64,000 nt of DNA from Candidatus Zixiibacteriota bacterium (GTDB taxonomy: Bacteria > Zixibacteria > MSB-5A5 > GN15 > FEB-12): positions 310,001 through 374,000 of the forward strand of contig JANQPI010000026.1 of NCBI GenBank assembly GCA_028289585.1, written 5' to 3'. How positions within the stretch are numbered: position 1 is the first letter of the stretch; every line of letters begins with the position of its first letter. Under the pieces are notes generated by a model. The model saw only the letters and a list, made by a program, of their open reading frames with translations. It did no database searches and was not told the DNA's origin. Shown here one piece after another: positions 18,156-26,858 of the stretch. Made by a program: the position numbers and the translations under genes.

Positions 18156-18232
18156 GGGCAATTAGCTCAGCTGGTTAGAGCGTTCGGTTCACATCCGAGA
18201 GGTCACTGGTTCGAGTCCAGTATTGCCCACCA
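18156..18232 (+). tRNA. tRNA-Val(CAC)
   Basis: Cloverleaf with acceptor stem GGGCAAT/ATTGCCC, anticodon loop TTCACAT with CAC at 18190-18192, and T-arm CTGGTTCGAGTCCAG. The discriminator A at 18229 is followed by an encoded CCA (18230-18232), unlike the tRNA-Ile 31 bases upstream. Both probably come from the promoter at 18006. Confidence 0.92.
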
Positions 18233-18367
18233 TGAGCGATATGATCGCGGGAGAGTTTACCGCACATTGCGCGTAGAGAATCGACAGTTGATGAATGACC
18301 TTCGACGGGCGCGGCGAAAAACCGACAACGCGCCAATCTTCGGGGGGCAGATCGAAGAGACGACTAG
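18233..18367 (+). other. Structured trailer between tRNA-Val and the terminator
   Basis: No protein gene fits here. Two perfect 6-base hairpins are visible, GGCGCG/CGCGCC (18308-18313 with 18329-18334) and TCTTCG/CGAAGA (18337-18342 with 18353-18358), then the terminator at 18368. The tRNA transcript thus has a 3' trailer of about 135 bases that may be released by tRNA processing. Whether it has a role as a small RNA is unknown. Confidence 0.4.
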
Positions 18368-18407
18368 ACGCACCGGCCGCATGTTTGCGGCAGGTGCGTT
18401 TTCTTTT
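18368..18407 (+). terminator. Rho-independent terminator of the tRNA transcript
   Basis: A 13-position stem, ACGCACC-G-GCCGC against GCGGC-A-GGTGCGT with one G/A mismatch and a 6-base loop, is followed by TTTTCTTTT. It closes the tRNA unit 42 bases before the zinc-ribbon protein gene. Confidence 0.85.
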
Positions 18408-18448
18408 GCCCTGAACGGGCAGCGAAAAACGATGCGGAGGAACGACCG

Positions 18449-19168
18449 GTGGTAAACGGCGAAATTGCACTCCTGTTAAAGCTTCAGACGATTGACTACG
18501 ACCTGGGTGAACTGGAACGCTCCAAAGAATACCTGCCCGATATGATGGGTGATCTCAAGGAGCAGATTACCTCGGCTGAGGCCCGGGTAGAGCAGGCTAA
18601 GATCGATCTGGAGCAGGCCAAGGTGCGTCAGGGTCAGCTGGAACTGGAGATCAAGACCAAAGAAGCGGAGATGCAGAAGTTCCAGCAGCAGATGATGACG
18701 ATCAAGACGAACAAAGAGTACGACGCGATCGTCGCCACCATCGATAACCTGAAGACAGCAATCGGCGAGATGGAAACCGAGCTTCTGGAGACGATCGAGA
18801 CGATCAGTACGCTTGAGGGGTCAATGGACGATCTGGCCCGGGAAGCTACCGAAGTTGCCAAAGCGAATGGTGAGCAACTCGCGGTGCTCGAAACCAAGAT
18901 CGATTCGATTGGCGAGAAGGTTTCCGATCGCGAAAAGGCGCGGAACGAGATTATCCAATCGATACCGAAGCGAACGTTTTCAACCTACGAGCGAATCCGT
19001 ACCGGGAAGGGTGGCAAAGTGATCGCTCCCGTTCGGAAGCGCGCCTGCGGCTCCTGTTTCAAAGCGTTGACGCCGAAGAAGATTCAGGAAATCAAACGCG
19101 GCTCATCGATCATCACCTGCGATGCCTGTGGCACCCTGCTCTATTGGGACAAGGAGTACTCCGACTAG
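18449..19168 (+). CDS. Coiled-coil protein with C-terminal C4 zinc ribbon (CT398/DUF164-like)
   Basis: A 239-residue protein. Residues 10-170 are a long coiled-coil hairpin rich in Glu, Lys and Gln, with the conserved loop IKTNKEYDAI near residue 87. The last 40 residues form a zinc ribbon with CGSC and CDAC pairs, followed by LYWD. This is the C4-type zinc ribbon family of Chlamydia CT398 and Helicobacter HP0958; HP0958 is linked to RpoN stability and flagellar mRNA, while CT398 interacts with sigma-54. That is notable because sigma-54 promoters occur in this window, but a role here is not shown. The GTG start has GCGGAGGA upstream. Confidence 0.85.
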   Translation: MVNGEIALLLKLQTIDYDLGELERSKEYLPDMMGDLKEQITSAEARVEQAKIDLEQAKVRQGQLELEIKTKEAEMQKFQQQMMTIKTNKEYDAIVATIDNLKTAIGEMETELLETIETISTLEGSMDDLAREATEVAKANGEQLAVLETKIDSIGEKVSDREKARNEIIQSIPKRTFSTYERIRTGKGGKVIAPVRKRACGSCFKALTPKKIQEIKRGSSIITCDACGTLLYWDKEYSD

Positions 19169-19182
19169 CCCGCGATTCGATC

Positions 19183-19209
19183 TTGACCGGTCCCGCAGTC
19201 GCCTGTAAT
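19183..19209 (+). promoter_or_regulatory. Putative promoter of guaB
   Basis: TTGACC at 19183-19188 and TGTAAT at 19204-19209 with a 15-base spacer, which is short of the optimum. The -10 ends 7 bases before the ATG at 19217 and no ribosome-binding site is present, which fits a leaderless transcript. Confidence 0.4.
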
Positions 19210-19216
19210 CTCTCAC

Positions 19217-20680
19217 ATGGCGACCATACTGTCTGAACCGGCTCTGACGTTCGACGATCTCCTGCTCGTTCCCGGGCATTCCGAGGTCGTTCCGCGCGAC
19301 GTCAATATCTCCACGTCAATTGCTCCTGGAATCACGCTCAATGTTCCCCTCATATCTGCGGCCATGGACACGGTCACGGAGGCGGAACTCGCGATTGCGA
19401 TAGCTCGCGAGGGTGGTATCGGCGTGTTGCACAAAAACATGTCGGCGGCGGATCAGGCCGCTCACGCTGACAAAGTGAAACGGTCCGAATCCGGGATGAT
19501 CGTCGACCCAATCACGCTCGAACCGGATCGAACGATCGGCGATGCTCTCGCGGTGATGGCGCGTTTCTCGATCTCCGGTATTCCCATCACCAGCGGTGGC
19601 AAGCTCGTTGGTATTCTGACCAACCGTGATCTCCGCTTCCACTCCGATGCGACGACGCTCATCAAAGACCAGATGACATCAGAGAATCTGGTGACAGCTC
19701 GGGAGGGCGTCGACCTCGAATCAGCGAAGAAACTGCTGCATCAGCATCGCATCGAGAAACTGCTGATTGTGGATGATGCCTACCGGCTCAAAGGGATGAT
19801 CACAGTCAAAGACATCGTGAAGCGAATCAAACATCCGTACGCCTGCAAAGACGACCGCGGGCGACTGCGTGTTGCCGCCGCAGTCGGGGTGGGTTCTGAC
19901 CTTGAAGATCGAGCGGCGCAACTTGTCGCTGCCGGTGTTGATCTCCTCGTTGTTGATTCCTCTCACGGTCATTCGACCGGTGTCATGGCGGGTGTCGAAC
20001 GTATCAAATCGCGACACGGCGACGTTCCCGTGATGGCCGGCAATGTTGCGACGGCCGACGGCGCTCGCGCGTTGATCGACCACGGTGCCGATGCGGTCAA
20101 GGTCGGGATTGGGCCGGGATCGATCTGCACCACGCGGGTGGTGACCGGAGCTGGTGTTCCACAGGCGACCGCTATTGTGAACGCGGTCGACGGTGCGGCG
20201 GGTCGCGTACCAATCATTGCCGATGGTGGAATCAGGTACTCGGGAGATATCACCAAGGCACTGGCTCTAGGTGCGAACGCGGTCATGGTTGGGTCGCTCC
20301 TCGCTGGTGTCGACGAATCCCCCGGGGAGACAGTCCTGATGGAGGGACGCTCGTTCAAGATCTACCGCGGCATGGGCTCGGTCGGAGCGATGCGCGAAGG
20401 CTCGGCCGATCGCTATTTTCAGGAGTCGTCCGACGAAGCATCGAAGTTTGTCCCCGAAGGCGTTGAGGGGCGGGTGCCGTATAAAGGAAAGCTGGCGGAG
20501 CTTGTCTTTCAGTTGGTCGGCGGACTTCGCGCCGGCATGGGGCTGGTCGGTGCGGCCGACCTATCTGCCTTGCGTTCTCGTGCTACGCTCGTTAAGCTAT
20601 CGGGTGCGGGGATGCGTGAATCGCATCCACATTCGGTACCGATCACCAAAGAGGCACCGAATTACCGTCCGATGAGTTAG
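19217..20680 (+). CDS. guaB: Inosine-5'-monophosphate dehydrogenase
   Basis: A 487-residue enzyme that oxidises IMP to XMP with NAD+, the committed step to GMP. It has the N-terminal barrel start [20 protein letters not shown], two CBS repeats at about 95-205 ([21 protein letters not shown]), and the active loop [15 protein letters not shown] with catalytic C304. The flap and phosphate sites ([30 protein letters not shown]) are intact. GuaA, the next enzyme, is encoded at 60388 in the window but not in this transcript. Length and residues are normal for the family. Confidence 0.97.
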   Translation: MATILSEPALTFDDLLLVPGHSEVVPRDVNISTSIAPGITLNVPLISAAMDTVTEAELAIAIAREGGIGVLHKNMSAADQAAHADKVKRSESGMIVDPITLEPDRTIGDALAVMARFSISGIPITSGGKLVGILTNRDLRFHSDATTLIKDQMTSENLVTAREGVDLESAKKLLHQHRIEKLLIVDDAYRLKGMITVKDIVKRIKHPYACKDDRGRLRVAAAVGVGSDLEDRAAQLVAAGVDLLVVDSSHGHSTGVMAGVERIKSRHGDVPVMAGNVATADGARALIDHGADAVKVGIGPGSICTTRVVTGAGVPQATAIVNAVDGAAGRVPIIADGGIRYSGDITKALALGANAVMVGSLLAGVDESPGETVLMEGRSFKIYRGMGSVGAMREGSADRYFQESSDEASKFVPEGVEGRVPYKGKLAELVFQLVGGLRAGMGLVGAADLSALRSRATLVKLSGAGMRESHPHSVPITKEAPNYRPMS

Positions 20681-20737
20681 TCCGGGCACATCGGCACCGT
20701 TCGACGGTTGTGATTAGCGGGCAGGGGGATCTGACAT

Positions 20738-20768
20738 TTGGCAAAACGTTGTTGTTTGTGAATAGAAT
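20738..20768 (+). promoter_or_regulatory. Possible promoter of the RNase P RNA gene
   Basis: TTGGCA at 20738-20743 and TAGAAT at 20763-20768 with a 19-base spacer, ending 9 bases before the first helix of the RNA. The spacer is long, so this is a tentative call. Confidence 0.35.
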
Positions 20769-20777
20769 GAAAGTGCA

Positions 20778-21149
20778 GCTCGCAGGAGGATCAGTCGCGC
20801 GTTAGATCGGTATCGATAGTAACGTGAGGAAAGTCCGAACTCCGCAGAGTCAGGGCGCCCGGTAACACCGGGGCGGCGCAAGCCGACGGACAGGGCCACA
20901 GAAACCAAACCGCTCGGGCAACCGAGTAAGGGTGAAAACGTGGTGTAAGAGACCACGGCATCGGCGGGTAACTGTTGGTGTGGGTAAACCCCGCCCGGAG
21001 CAAGGCCAAATAAGGGATGAGGAGTTGACTCGCTCCGGTATCAATCCCGGGTGGGCCGCCGGAGCGGCGCGGAAACGCGTCGCCCAGATAAATGACTGAC
21101 CTGTCGCCCTGGGCGGCGGGAACAGAATTCGGCTTACTCCCTGCGAGCG
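20778..21149 (+). ncRNA. rnpB: RNase P RNA, bacterial class A
   Basis: The catalytic RNA of RNase P, which trims tRNA 5' ends. The universal core GAGGAAAGTCCG occurs at about 20825-20836, with CACAGAAA and GGGTGAAAACG-type core segments, GTAAACCCCGCCCGGAGCAA and the 3' conserved ACAGAATTCGGCTTA at 21122-21136. Helix P1 closes the molecule: GCTCGCAGG at 20778-20786 pairs with CCTGCGAGC at 21140-21148. Ends are set by P1 and may differ by a few bases. No protein gene is supported in this stretch. recJ starts 38 bases later. Confidence 0.95.
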
Positions 21150-21186
21150 ACCGCTTTCTTCGACACCCGAAGGAGGCGACCCCCAC

Positions 21187-22932
21187 ATGGGCGCGAAGAC
21201 GCGTTCTCATCGATGGGTACTGGCTGACAGTCCGTCGGCCGAGCTACTCAATGACCTGCAAGCTGCTACTAGCCTGCCCACGACAATTCTCCGGATTCTT
21301 ATTAACCGGTCTCTCGACAACCCCGAGGCTGTTCAGTCGTTTCTCAATCCCGATCTGGCCAATCTCAAAGATCCATTCGCCCTGAAAGGCATGACGGCCG
21401 GTATCGAACGGGTTACCGAGGCGTTGATGGCCAACGAACAGATCATGATCTATGGGGATTATGACGTCGACGGTATCACCGCCACGACGCTCCTCTATCT
21501 CGTTTTGAACAAGCTCGGTGCTCGGGTCTCGTACTATCTGCCGAACCGCCTGGCCGAGGGGTACGGGCTCTCAACCGATGGCATTGATGCGGCTGCCGAA
21601 AAGGGCGTGACACTGATTGTGACCGTCGATACCGGAATTACCGCTGTCGACGAGGTTGAGTACGCGCGCACCAAAGGGATTGATGTTGTTGTTACCGATC
21701 ACCACGAACCCGCCGAGCAGGTCCCCAACGCGGCAGCAATTATCGACCACAAGCAGCCGGGCTGTGACTACGGGGGTGAGTTGGCGGGCGTCGGGGTAGC
21801 GTTCAAGTTTTCGCAGGCGCTCTATCAGCGGTTGCAGCAGCCGGAGTCGGAACTGTATGAGCATCTTGACCTCGTCGCTCTCGGAACCTCCGCCGATATC
21901 GTTCCGCTGACCGGCGAGAATCGGATTCTGACGAAATTCGGCATTCCCCAGATCTCCCGAACGACCAAACCGGGGCTTAAGTCGCTGACGTTCGTCTCCG
22001 GCCTGATGGGTAAGGAGATCGGAACCGGCCAGGTCGTGTTCATTCTCGCCCCACGGATCAATGCGCTCGGTCGCCTCGGTGAGGCTGATCACGCGATTCG
22101 TTTGCTGGCTACTCGCGACGAAGCATCGGCACAGCAGATTGCCCGAACTCTTGAGGAGAAGAACAAGGAACGCAAGGAGATCGATGAGAAGACGCTCCAC
22201 GAAGCGTTGGCGCAAGTCGAGGAACTCGTCGACCTCGAGAAGGATAAGGCGATTGTGCTCGCCGGTGAGGGTTGGCATCTCGGCGTGATCGGTATTGTCG
22301 CATCCCGTCTGGTCGAGCGTTTCCATCTGCCGACGATCATGATTTCTACGTCCGACGGTGAGGGGAAAGGGTCGGCCCGGTCGATTCCCGGATTTCACCT
22401 CTGTGAGGCGCTTAAGGAGTGCGAGCCGCTGCTCGAACGCTACGGCGGCCATAAGTATGCGGCGGGTCTGTCGATTAAGACCGAAAACATTGAGGCGTTC
22501 CGCCGTGAGTTCAAAGAGGTCTCACAGCGCAATCTGACTGTCGAAGACATTCAACCGAAGTTGCATATCGATGCGGAGATTGAACTCGATGCGATCGACG
22601 AGAAGTTCATGGACCTGCTTGAGTCGTTCGCTCCGTTCGGACCTCAGAACATGCGACCGGTCTTTCTGACCCGCAATGTCGAGGTGGTCGGCCAGCCGTA
22701 TCAGGTCGGCAGCAATCACCTCAAGATGCGTGTTCGCAAAGGTCAGCGCATTTTCGATGTGATTGGCTTTGGCTTTGGTGATATGGTTGCCCAGATTGCT
22801 GACAAAGGCTGTCTGGTCGATCTCGTGTACGTTGCCGAGTACAATCATTTCAACAATCAGACCCGGATGCAGTTGCGGTTGCGCGATATCAAACTCACGA
22901 TCGGGTCTCTCACAACCGGATACGCAACGTGA
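21187..22932 (+). CDS. recJ: Single-stranded-DNA-specific exonuclease RecJ
   Basis: A 581-residue DHH-family 5'-3' exonuclease used in recombination and mismatch repair. The metal motifs are YGDYDVDGITATTLLY near residue 89, TVDTGITAVDEV, the DHH triad VVTDHHEPAE with D171, and in the DHHA1 domain GEGWHLGVIGIVASRLVE and GSARSIPGFHLCEAL with RYGGHKYAAGL. The C-terminal OB-like domain is present. The ATG at 21187 has GAAGGAGG upstream. Its TGA overlaps the meaB GTG, linking it to the propionyl-CoA gene run, an arrangement more likely positional than functional. Confidence 0.95.
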   Translation: MGAKTRSHRWVLADSPSAELLNDLQAATSLPTTILRILINRSLDNPEAVQSFLNPDLANLKDPFALKGMTAGIERVTEALMANEQIMIYGDYDVDGITATTLLYLVLNKLGARVSYYLPNRLAEGYGLSTDGIDAAAEKGVTLIVTVDTGITAVDEVEYARTKGIDVVVTDHHEPAEQVPNAAAIIDHKQPGCDYGGELAGVGVAFKFSQALYQRLQQPESELYEHLDLVALGTSADIVPLTGENRILTKFGIPQISRTTKPGLKSLTFVSGLMGKEIGTGQVVFILAPRINALGRLGEADHAIRLLATRDEASAQQIARTLEEKNKERKEIDEKTLHEALAQVEELVDLEKDKAIVLAGEGWHLGVIGIVASRLVERFHLPTIMISTSDGEGKGSARSIPGFHLCEALKECEPLLERYGGHKYAAGLSIKTENIEAFRREFKEVSQRNLTVEDIQPKLHIDAEIELDAIDEKFMDLLESFAPFGPQNMRPVFLTRNVEVVGQPYQVGSNHLKMRVRKGQRIFDVIGFGFGDMVAQIADKGCLVDLVYVAEYNHFNNQTRMQLRLRDIKLTIGSLTTGYAT

Positions 22933-23903
22933 CTTCGCTGCTGACACGGTTTCAGTCGGGTGACCGGCGTGCTCTCGCACGCATCATCTCGCATATCGAA
23001 GATGGCAGCCCCCGTACGCCCGCACTGATGGGTCAGCTTTATCCCGGTGGCGGCAAGGCGCTGCGAATCGGCATTACCGGCCCCCCGGGAGCCGGCAAGT
23101 CGACACTCGTCAATGGTCTCGCCAAGCTGCTTCGCGATGCTGGCAATCGTATTGGCATCATCGCCGTTGATCCAACATCGCCGTTTACCGGGGGAGCGTT
23201 GTTGGGTGATCGGGTTCGCATGAATGAGTTCGAACCCGACGGAACGGTTTTCTTCCGCTCGATGGCGACCCGAGGTGCTCGCGGTGGTTTAGCCACTGCG
23301 ACCGGCGATGTGGCAGTCGCGCTTTCATCGTTCGGTTTTGACATCACACTGATAGAAACGGTCGGTGTCGGTCAGGTCGAACTCGACGTTGTCGATGCCT
23401 GCGACGTGGTCGTTGTCGTACTGGTGCCGGAGTCCGGCGACTCGGTGCAAACAATGAAGGCGGGACTGATGGAGATCGGCGATGTCTTCTGCGTGAATAA
23501 GTCCGATCGACCGGGAGCCGAACGAATCGTTGCTGACCTCAAACTGACGCTCGACACGCGCAAACGAGTCGACGACGCCTGGCGTCCACCAATTGTGTCG
23601 ACGTCAGCGCAGACAAACACTGGCCTCGACAAGCTGTATGCGGCGATCTTCTCGTATCTTGATTTCGCTCGGGAGTCCGGGTGGTTCGAGACACACCGTC
23701 GCGAGCAGGCGAAGAAGACAGTAGTCACCCTCCTCAAGCAGCGTTTCGAGCGTGAGTTTGTTGAGCGATTGCGTTCGGCCGGAGAGTTTGACTCGGCGGT
23801 GGCCGCGATTCTTGAGGGGAAGACCGATCCGTATCGGGTTGGTGATGAGCTCTACGAGCGATTTACCACCGGGCGGGAGTCCGTTCCCCAGTCGCGTGTG
23901 TGA
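22929..23903 (+). CDS. meaB: MeaB/ArgK-type GTPase, methylmalonyl-CoA mutase chaperone
   Basis: A 324-residue G3E P-loop GTPase that gates loading and protects the cobalamin cofactor of methylmalonyl-CoA mutase. Walker A is GPPGAGKST near residues 51-59, preceded by LRIGIT. Other marks are VDPTSPFTGGALLGDRVRM, the switch block MATRGARGGLA, IETVGVGQVELDVVD and the base-recognition motif NKSD near residue 190. It sits directly upstream of both mutase subunits, which matches its role. The GTG start overlaps the recJ stop by four bases. Confidence 0.95.
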   Translation: MTSLLTRFQSGDRRALARIISHIEDGSPRTPALMGQLYPGGGKALRIGITGPPGAGKSTLVNGLAKLLRDAGNRIGIIAVDPTSPFTGGALLGDRVRMNEFEPDGTVFFRSMATRGARGGLATATGDVAVALSSFGFDITLIETVGVGQVELDVVDACDVVVVVLVPESGDSVQTMKAGLMEIGDVFCVNKSDRPGAERIVADLKLTLDTRKRVDDAWRPPIVSTSAQTNTGLDKLYAAIFSYLDFARESGWFETHRREQAKKTVVTLLKQRFEREFVERLRSAGEFDSAVAAILEGKTDPYRVGDELYERFTTGRESVPQSRV

Positions 23904-24014
23904 AGGGGCAGCGCGCGCCTGGTACACGGTCTCAGACTTGCCCGAACGGCTGTTTTGACATAGACTTACGACATCGTCGTTGGCCGATTTCGGCCGCCAA
24001 TCGGAGATAGGTAG
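23904..24014 (+). other. Leader between meaB and the mutase gene
   Basis: A 111-base gap with a small hairpin, GGCCG-ATTT-CGGCC at 23982-23995, close to the start of the mutase gene. A TTGACA at 23955-23960 has no matching -10. It is too short for a cobalamin riboswitch and I see none. GGAGATAGGTAG precedes the ATG as a ribosome-binding site. Confidence 0.4.
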
Positions 24015-25715
24015 ATGTACAACTCGGATAATCTGAACGAGCTGAACAAGCGTCTGAAGACGTGGGATGAAACGGCTACCCGGTTCCGCGGGAAGGCATG
24101 GCGTCCAAAGATGATGACCGTGTCGTCGCGCGAAATCAACGAGCTGTATACGCCGCTCGACGTTGCCCAGGACGGGAATGACTCGCAGCGCTTCTGGGAA
24201 GAAATTGGTCTCCCGGGAGAGTTTCCGTATACGCGCGGTATTCACCACACGATGTATCGCACCAAGCCGTGGACGATCCGTCAGTTTGCCGGCATGGGCA
24301 CTCCCGCCGAGACGAACCAGCGCTTCAAGTATATCCTCGAGCAGGGGGGGACCGGTCTTTCGACCGCGTTCGACCTGCCGACCTTGATGGGCTACGACTC
24401 CGATTCCCCGAACTCGCTCGGCGAGGTTGGTAAGTGCGGAGTCGCGGTCGATACGCTTGCCGATATGGAAACGATTTTCGACGGCATCGATCTGGCCGAG
24501 GTGTCGGTATCGATGACGATCAACTCGCCGGCGTCGATGATTATGGCGATGTACCTCGTCGTTGCGGAGAAGAAGGGGATTCCGTTCGATAAGCTTCGTG
24601 GCACGTTGCAGAACGACATTCTCAAAGAATACATCGCGCAAAAGGAATATATTTACCCGCCGGTACCGTCGGTTCGCCTGATCATCGACATGATCGAGTA
24701 CTGTACCGACCACGTTCCGCAGTGGAACACGGTGTCGGTGTCGGGCTATCATATCCGCGAGGCCGGATCGACGGCCGCGCAGGAGTTGGCGTATACATTG
24801 GCCGATGGGTTCGCCTATATCGAAGCGGCGATTGACCGCGGTATCGATGTCGACCAGTTCGCGCCGCGCATCTCGTTCTTCTTCAACTCGCACTCCGATT
24901 TCTTCGAGGAGATCGCCAAGTTCCGTGCCGCGCGACGGATCTTCGCCAAGCGGATGCGTGACAAGTACGGTGCGAAGAATCCGAAGAGCTGGCTGCTGCG
25001 GTTCCACACGCAGACAGCCGGGTGTTCCCTGACCGCGCAGCAGCCGGAGAACAACATCGTCCGCACCGCGATTCAGGCGCTCGCCGGAGTACTGGGTGGC
25101 ACACAGTCGCTGCATACGAACTCGATGGATGAAACGCTGGCGTTGCCGTCGGAAAAGGCGGCGCTCATTGCGCTGCGCACGCAGCAGGTGATCATGCATG
25201 AGACGGGCGTGACTAACACGGTTGACCCGCTCGGTGGCTCGTACTTCATCGAAGCGCTGACCAACGAGATGGAGCGCGAGGCCGAGGAGATCTTTGCCGA
25301 AATCGACGAACGCGGTGGTGTGATTCCGGCAATCGAGGAGGGCTATTTCCAGCGTGAAATCGCCCGCGCCGCGTACCGCCATCAGAACGAACTCGAATCG
25401 GGTGAGCGGATTATCGTCGGTGTGAATGACTTCGTGATCGAAGACGAAAAGATCGAAATTCCGGTGCTCAAGATCGATGCTTCGACCGAGCGCGAGCAGG
25501 TTGCCTCGCTGCACGAGATCAAGCAGCGTCGCAACGCCGGTGAGGTTGAGGTGATGCTCGACAAGTTGCGTCAGGCGGCGGCGACCGACGGCAACACGTT
25601 CGCAGCGATGGTCGACTGTGCGCGGGCGTACTGTACGCTTCAGGAGATGTGCGACGCGCTTCGTCAGGTCTGGGGCGAGTGGTCCGAATCTCCACACGTC
25701 ATGCAGGTGTCGTAG
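24015..25715 (+). CDS. mcmA1: Methylmalonyl-CoA mutase, large (catalytic) subunit
   Basis: A 566-residue catalytic TIM-barrel subunit without its own B12 domain; the B12 subunit is encoded at 26361. It interconverts (R)-methylmalonyl-CoA and succinyl-CoA. Conserved blocks include [20 protein letters not shown] near residue 75, [61 protein letters not shown]-type [32 protein letters not shown] and [13 protein letters not shown]. The upstream chaperone and downstream epimerase and carboxylase support methylmalonyl-CoA as the substrate, rather than isobutyryl-CoA. Confidence 0.95.
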   Translation: MYNSDNLNELNKRLKTWDETATRFRGKAWRPKMMTVSSREINELYTPLDVAQDGNDSQRFWEEIGLPGEFPYTRGIHHTMYRTKPWTIRQFAGMGTPAETNQRFKYILEQGGTGLSTAFDLPTLMGYDSDSPNSLGEVGKCGVAVDTLADMETIFDGIDLAEVSVSMTINSPASMIMAMYLVVAEKKGIPFDKLRGTLQNDILKEYIAQKEYIYPPVPSVRLIIDMIEYCTDHVPQWNTVSVSGYHIREAGSTAAQELAYTLADGFAYIEAAIDRGIDVDQFAPRISFFFNSHSDFFEEIAKFRAARRIFAKRMRDKYGAKNPKSWLLRFHTQTAGCSLTAQQPENNIVRTAIQALAGVLGGTQSLHTNSMDETLALPSEKAALIALRTQQVIMHETGVTNTVDPLGGSYFIEALTNEMEREAEEIFAEIDERGGVIPAIEEGYFQREIARAAYRHQNELESGERIIVGVNDFVIEDEKIEIPVLKIDASTEREQVASLHEIKQRRNAGEVEVMLDKLRQAAATDGNTFAAMVDCARAYCTLQEMCDALRQVWGEWSESPHVMQVS

Positions 25716-25719
25716 GACT

Positions 25720-26340
25720 GTGGCAGCTACCGACTTCGCAATTACTGACAAAACGATCAGAGTCACCCAACTGTCTGTGGCCGGGCTCGCATTTGACGGT
25801 TCAGCATTGTGGTTCTACTCCGCGGACGAGCAAAAGCACGTGCGTATCGACTTCGACGGCAAGATCCTCCAGGAGATCGAAACGAAGAACTGCGGCTGTG
25901 ACACGGAATTCGACGGCAAACTAATCTGGCAGGCGCGACCGAAAGATAACAAGATAGTCAAAGTCGACCCCGAACAGGGGCAGATGGTCGACTATATCGA
26001 CCTGCCGGACACACCGTCGGGACTTGCCACCGACGGCTACAACTGGTATCGCGGCTCGCACAGTCGTAAGGGGATAATCCGCTTCGATCCGGAATCGGGC
26101 GCCGACCTGGAAGTGTTCGAGACACCGCAAACGACATCGGGTATCGCTGACGACGGTCAGTATCTCTGGCACGGGGCTAACGACGACGGTCACAAGCTGT
26201 TCAAGTTCGATCCGGAGCTGAAAGAACTCGCTGGTGAGTTTGACCTGCCGTTCAGGGTTCACGGGGTGACGTATGACGGCAGCGACCTGTTGGTGGTCAA
26301 TGGTGACGCCAACGAAATCGTACGAATCGCGATCGATTAG
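25720..26340 (+). CDS. Beta-propeller-like protein between the two mutase subunits
   Basis: A 206-residue protein without signal peptide. It is made of about five repeats of 35-45 residues, each with a variant of G(L/I)A.DG..LW/Y followed by [60 protein letters not shown] and [13 protein letters not shown]. This resembles glutaminyl cyclase-like and SMP-30/NHL propellers, but is too short for a full six-blade ring unless it dimerises. It starts with GTG four bases after the large mutase subunit and ends 20 bases before the B12 subunit, so coexpression with the enzyme is nearly certain. Function unknown. Confidence 0.7.
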   Translation: MAATDFAITDKTIRVTQLSVAGLAFDGSALWFYSADEQKHVRIDFDGKILQEIETKNCGCDTEFDGKLIWQARPKDNKIVKVDPEQGQMVDYIDLPDTPSGLATDGYNWYRGSHSRKGIIRFDPESGADLEVFETPQTTSGIADDGQYLWHGANDDGHKLFKFDPELKELAGEFDLPFRVHGVTYDGSDLLVVNGDANEIVRIAID

Positions 26341-26360
26341 GGGATGAGAGAGACACGGAA

Positions 26361-26786
26361 ATGACGACCGAACGAAAGATACGCGTCCTATTGGCCAAGC
26401 CGGGACTCGACGGCCACGACCGGGGAATCAAAGTGATCGCGGCGGCATTTCGCGACGCCGGATTCGAGGTGATCTATACGGGCCTTCGACAAACACCGGC
26501 GATGATTGTCGACGCCGCCATTCAGGAAGATGTCGATGCGATCGGTGTGTCGATTCTTTCCGGTGCGCACATGACTCTCTTCCCGGCTATCCTCGATGAG
26601 TTGAAAGCGAAAGATGCCTCGGACATTCTGCTCTTCGGCGGCGGGATTATCCCCGACGACGACAAGGATGAACTCGAGAAGCGCGGGGTCGCACGCGTCT
26701 TTACTCCCGGCGCCCCGACCGAGGAAGCGATTGGCTTCCTCCGTGATGCGGTCGCCCGCAAGAAGACCGACGAAACGTTGATGTAG
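26361..26786 (+). CDS. mcmA2: Methylmalonyl-CoA mutase, cobalamin-binding subunit
   Basis: A 141-residue B12-binding domain. The DxHxxG signature is GLDGHDRG with H19 as the lower cobalt ligand; SILSGAHM and the nucleotide-loop binding block [12 protein letters not shown] complete the Rossmann-like domain. In single-chain mutases this domain is the C-terminus; here it is a separate polypeptide that must join the 566-residue subunit. The ATG is preceded by a purine-rich GATGAGAGAGA stretch. The gene lies in the same run as meaB, the carboxylase and the epimerase. Confidence 0.95.
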   Translation: MTTERKIRVLLAKPGLDGHDRGIKVIAAAFRDAGFEVIYTGLRQTPAMIVDAAIQEDVDAIGVSILSGAHMTLFPAILDELKAKDASDILLFGGGIIPDDDKDELEKRGVARVFTPGAPTEEAIGFLRDAVARKKTDETLM

Positions 26787-26858
26787 ATAGATGATCCGGT
26801 TGACTACCGGAGGGGGTAGACGGCGCCGCTTGCGTGCCGCTGCGAAAGGAAGGAAATC

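Noticed and set aside
20791-21210. Open frames over the RNase P RNA
   Set aside because: The stretch folds as RNase P RNA with all core motifs and the closing helix; proteins predicted there are chance frames.
23955-23960. TTGACA as a promoter for the mutase gene
   Set aside because: No -10-like hexamer lies 16-18 bases downstream, so I did not call a promoter.
23904-24014. Cobalamin riboswitch before the mutase gene
   Set aside because: The gap is only 111 bases and I see no B12-box-like sequence, so a riboswitch of this class does not fit.
23604-25766. Long minus-strand open frame of 720 codons antisense to the mutase gene
   Set aside because: Rich in Arg and His, with no motif. It reflects codon bias of the strongly conserved mutase gene on the other strand.
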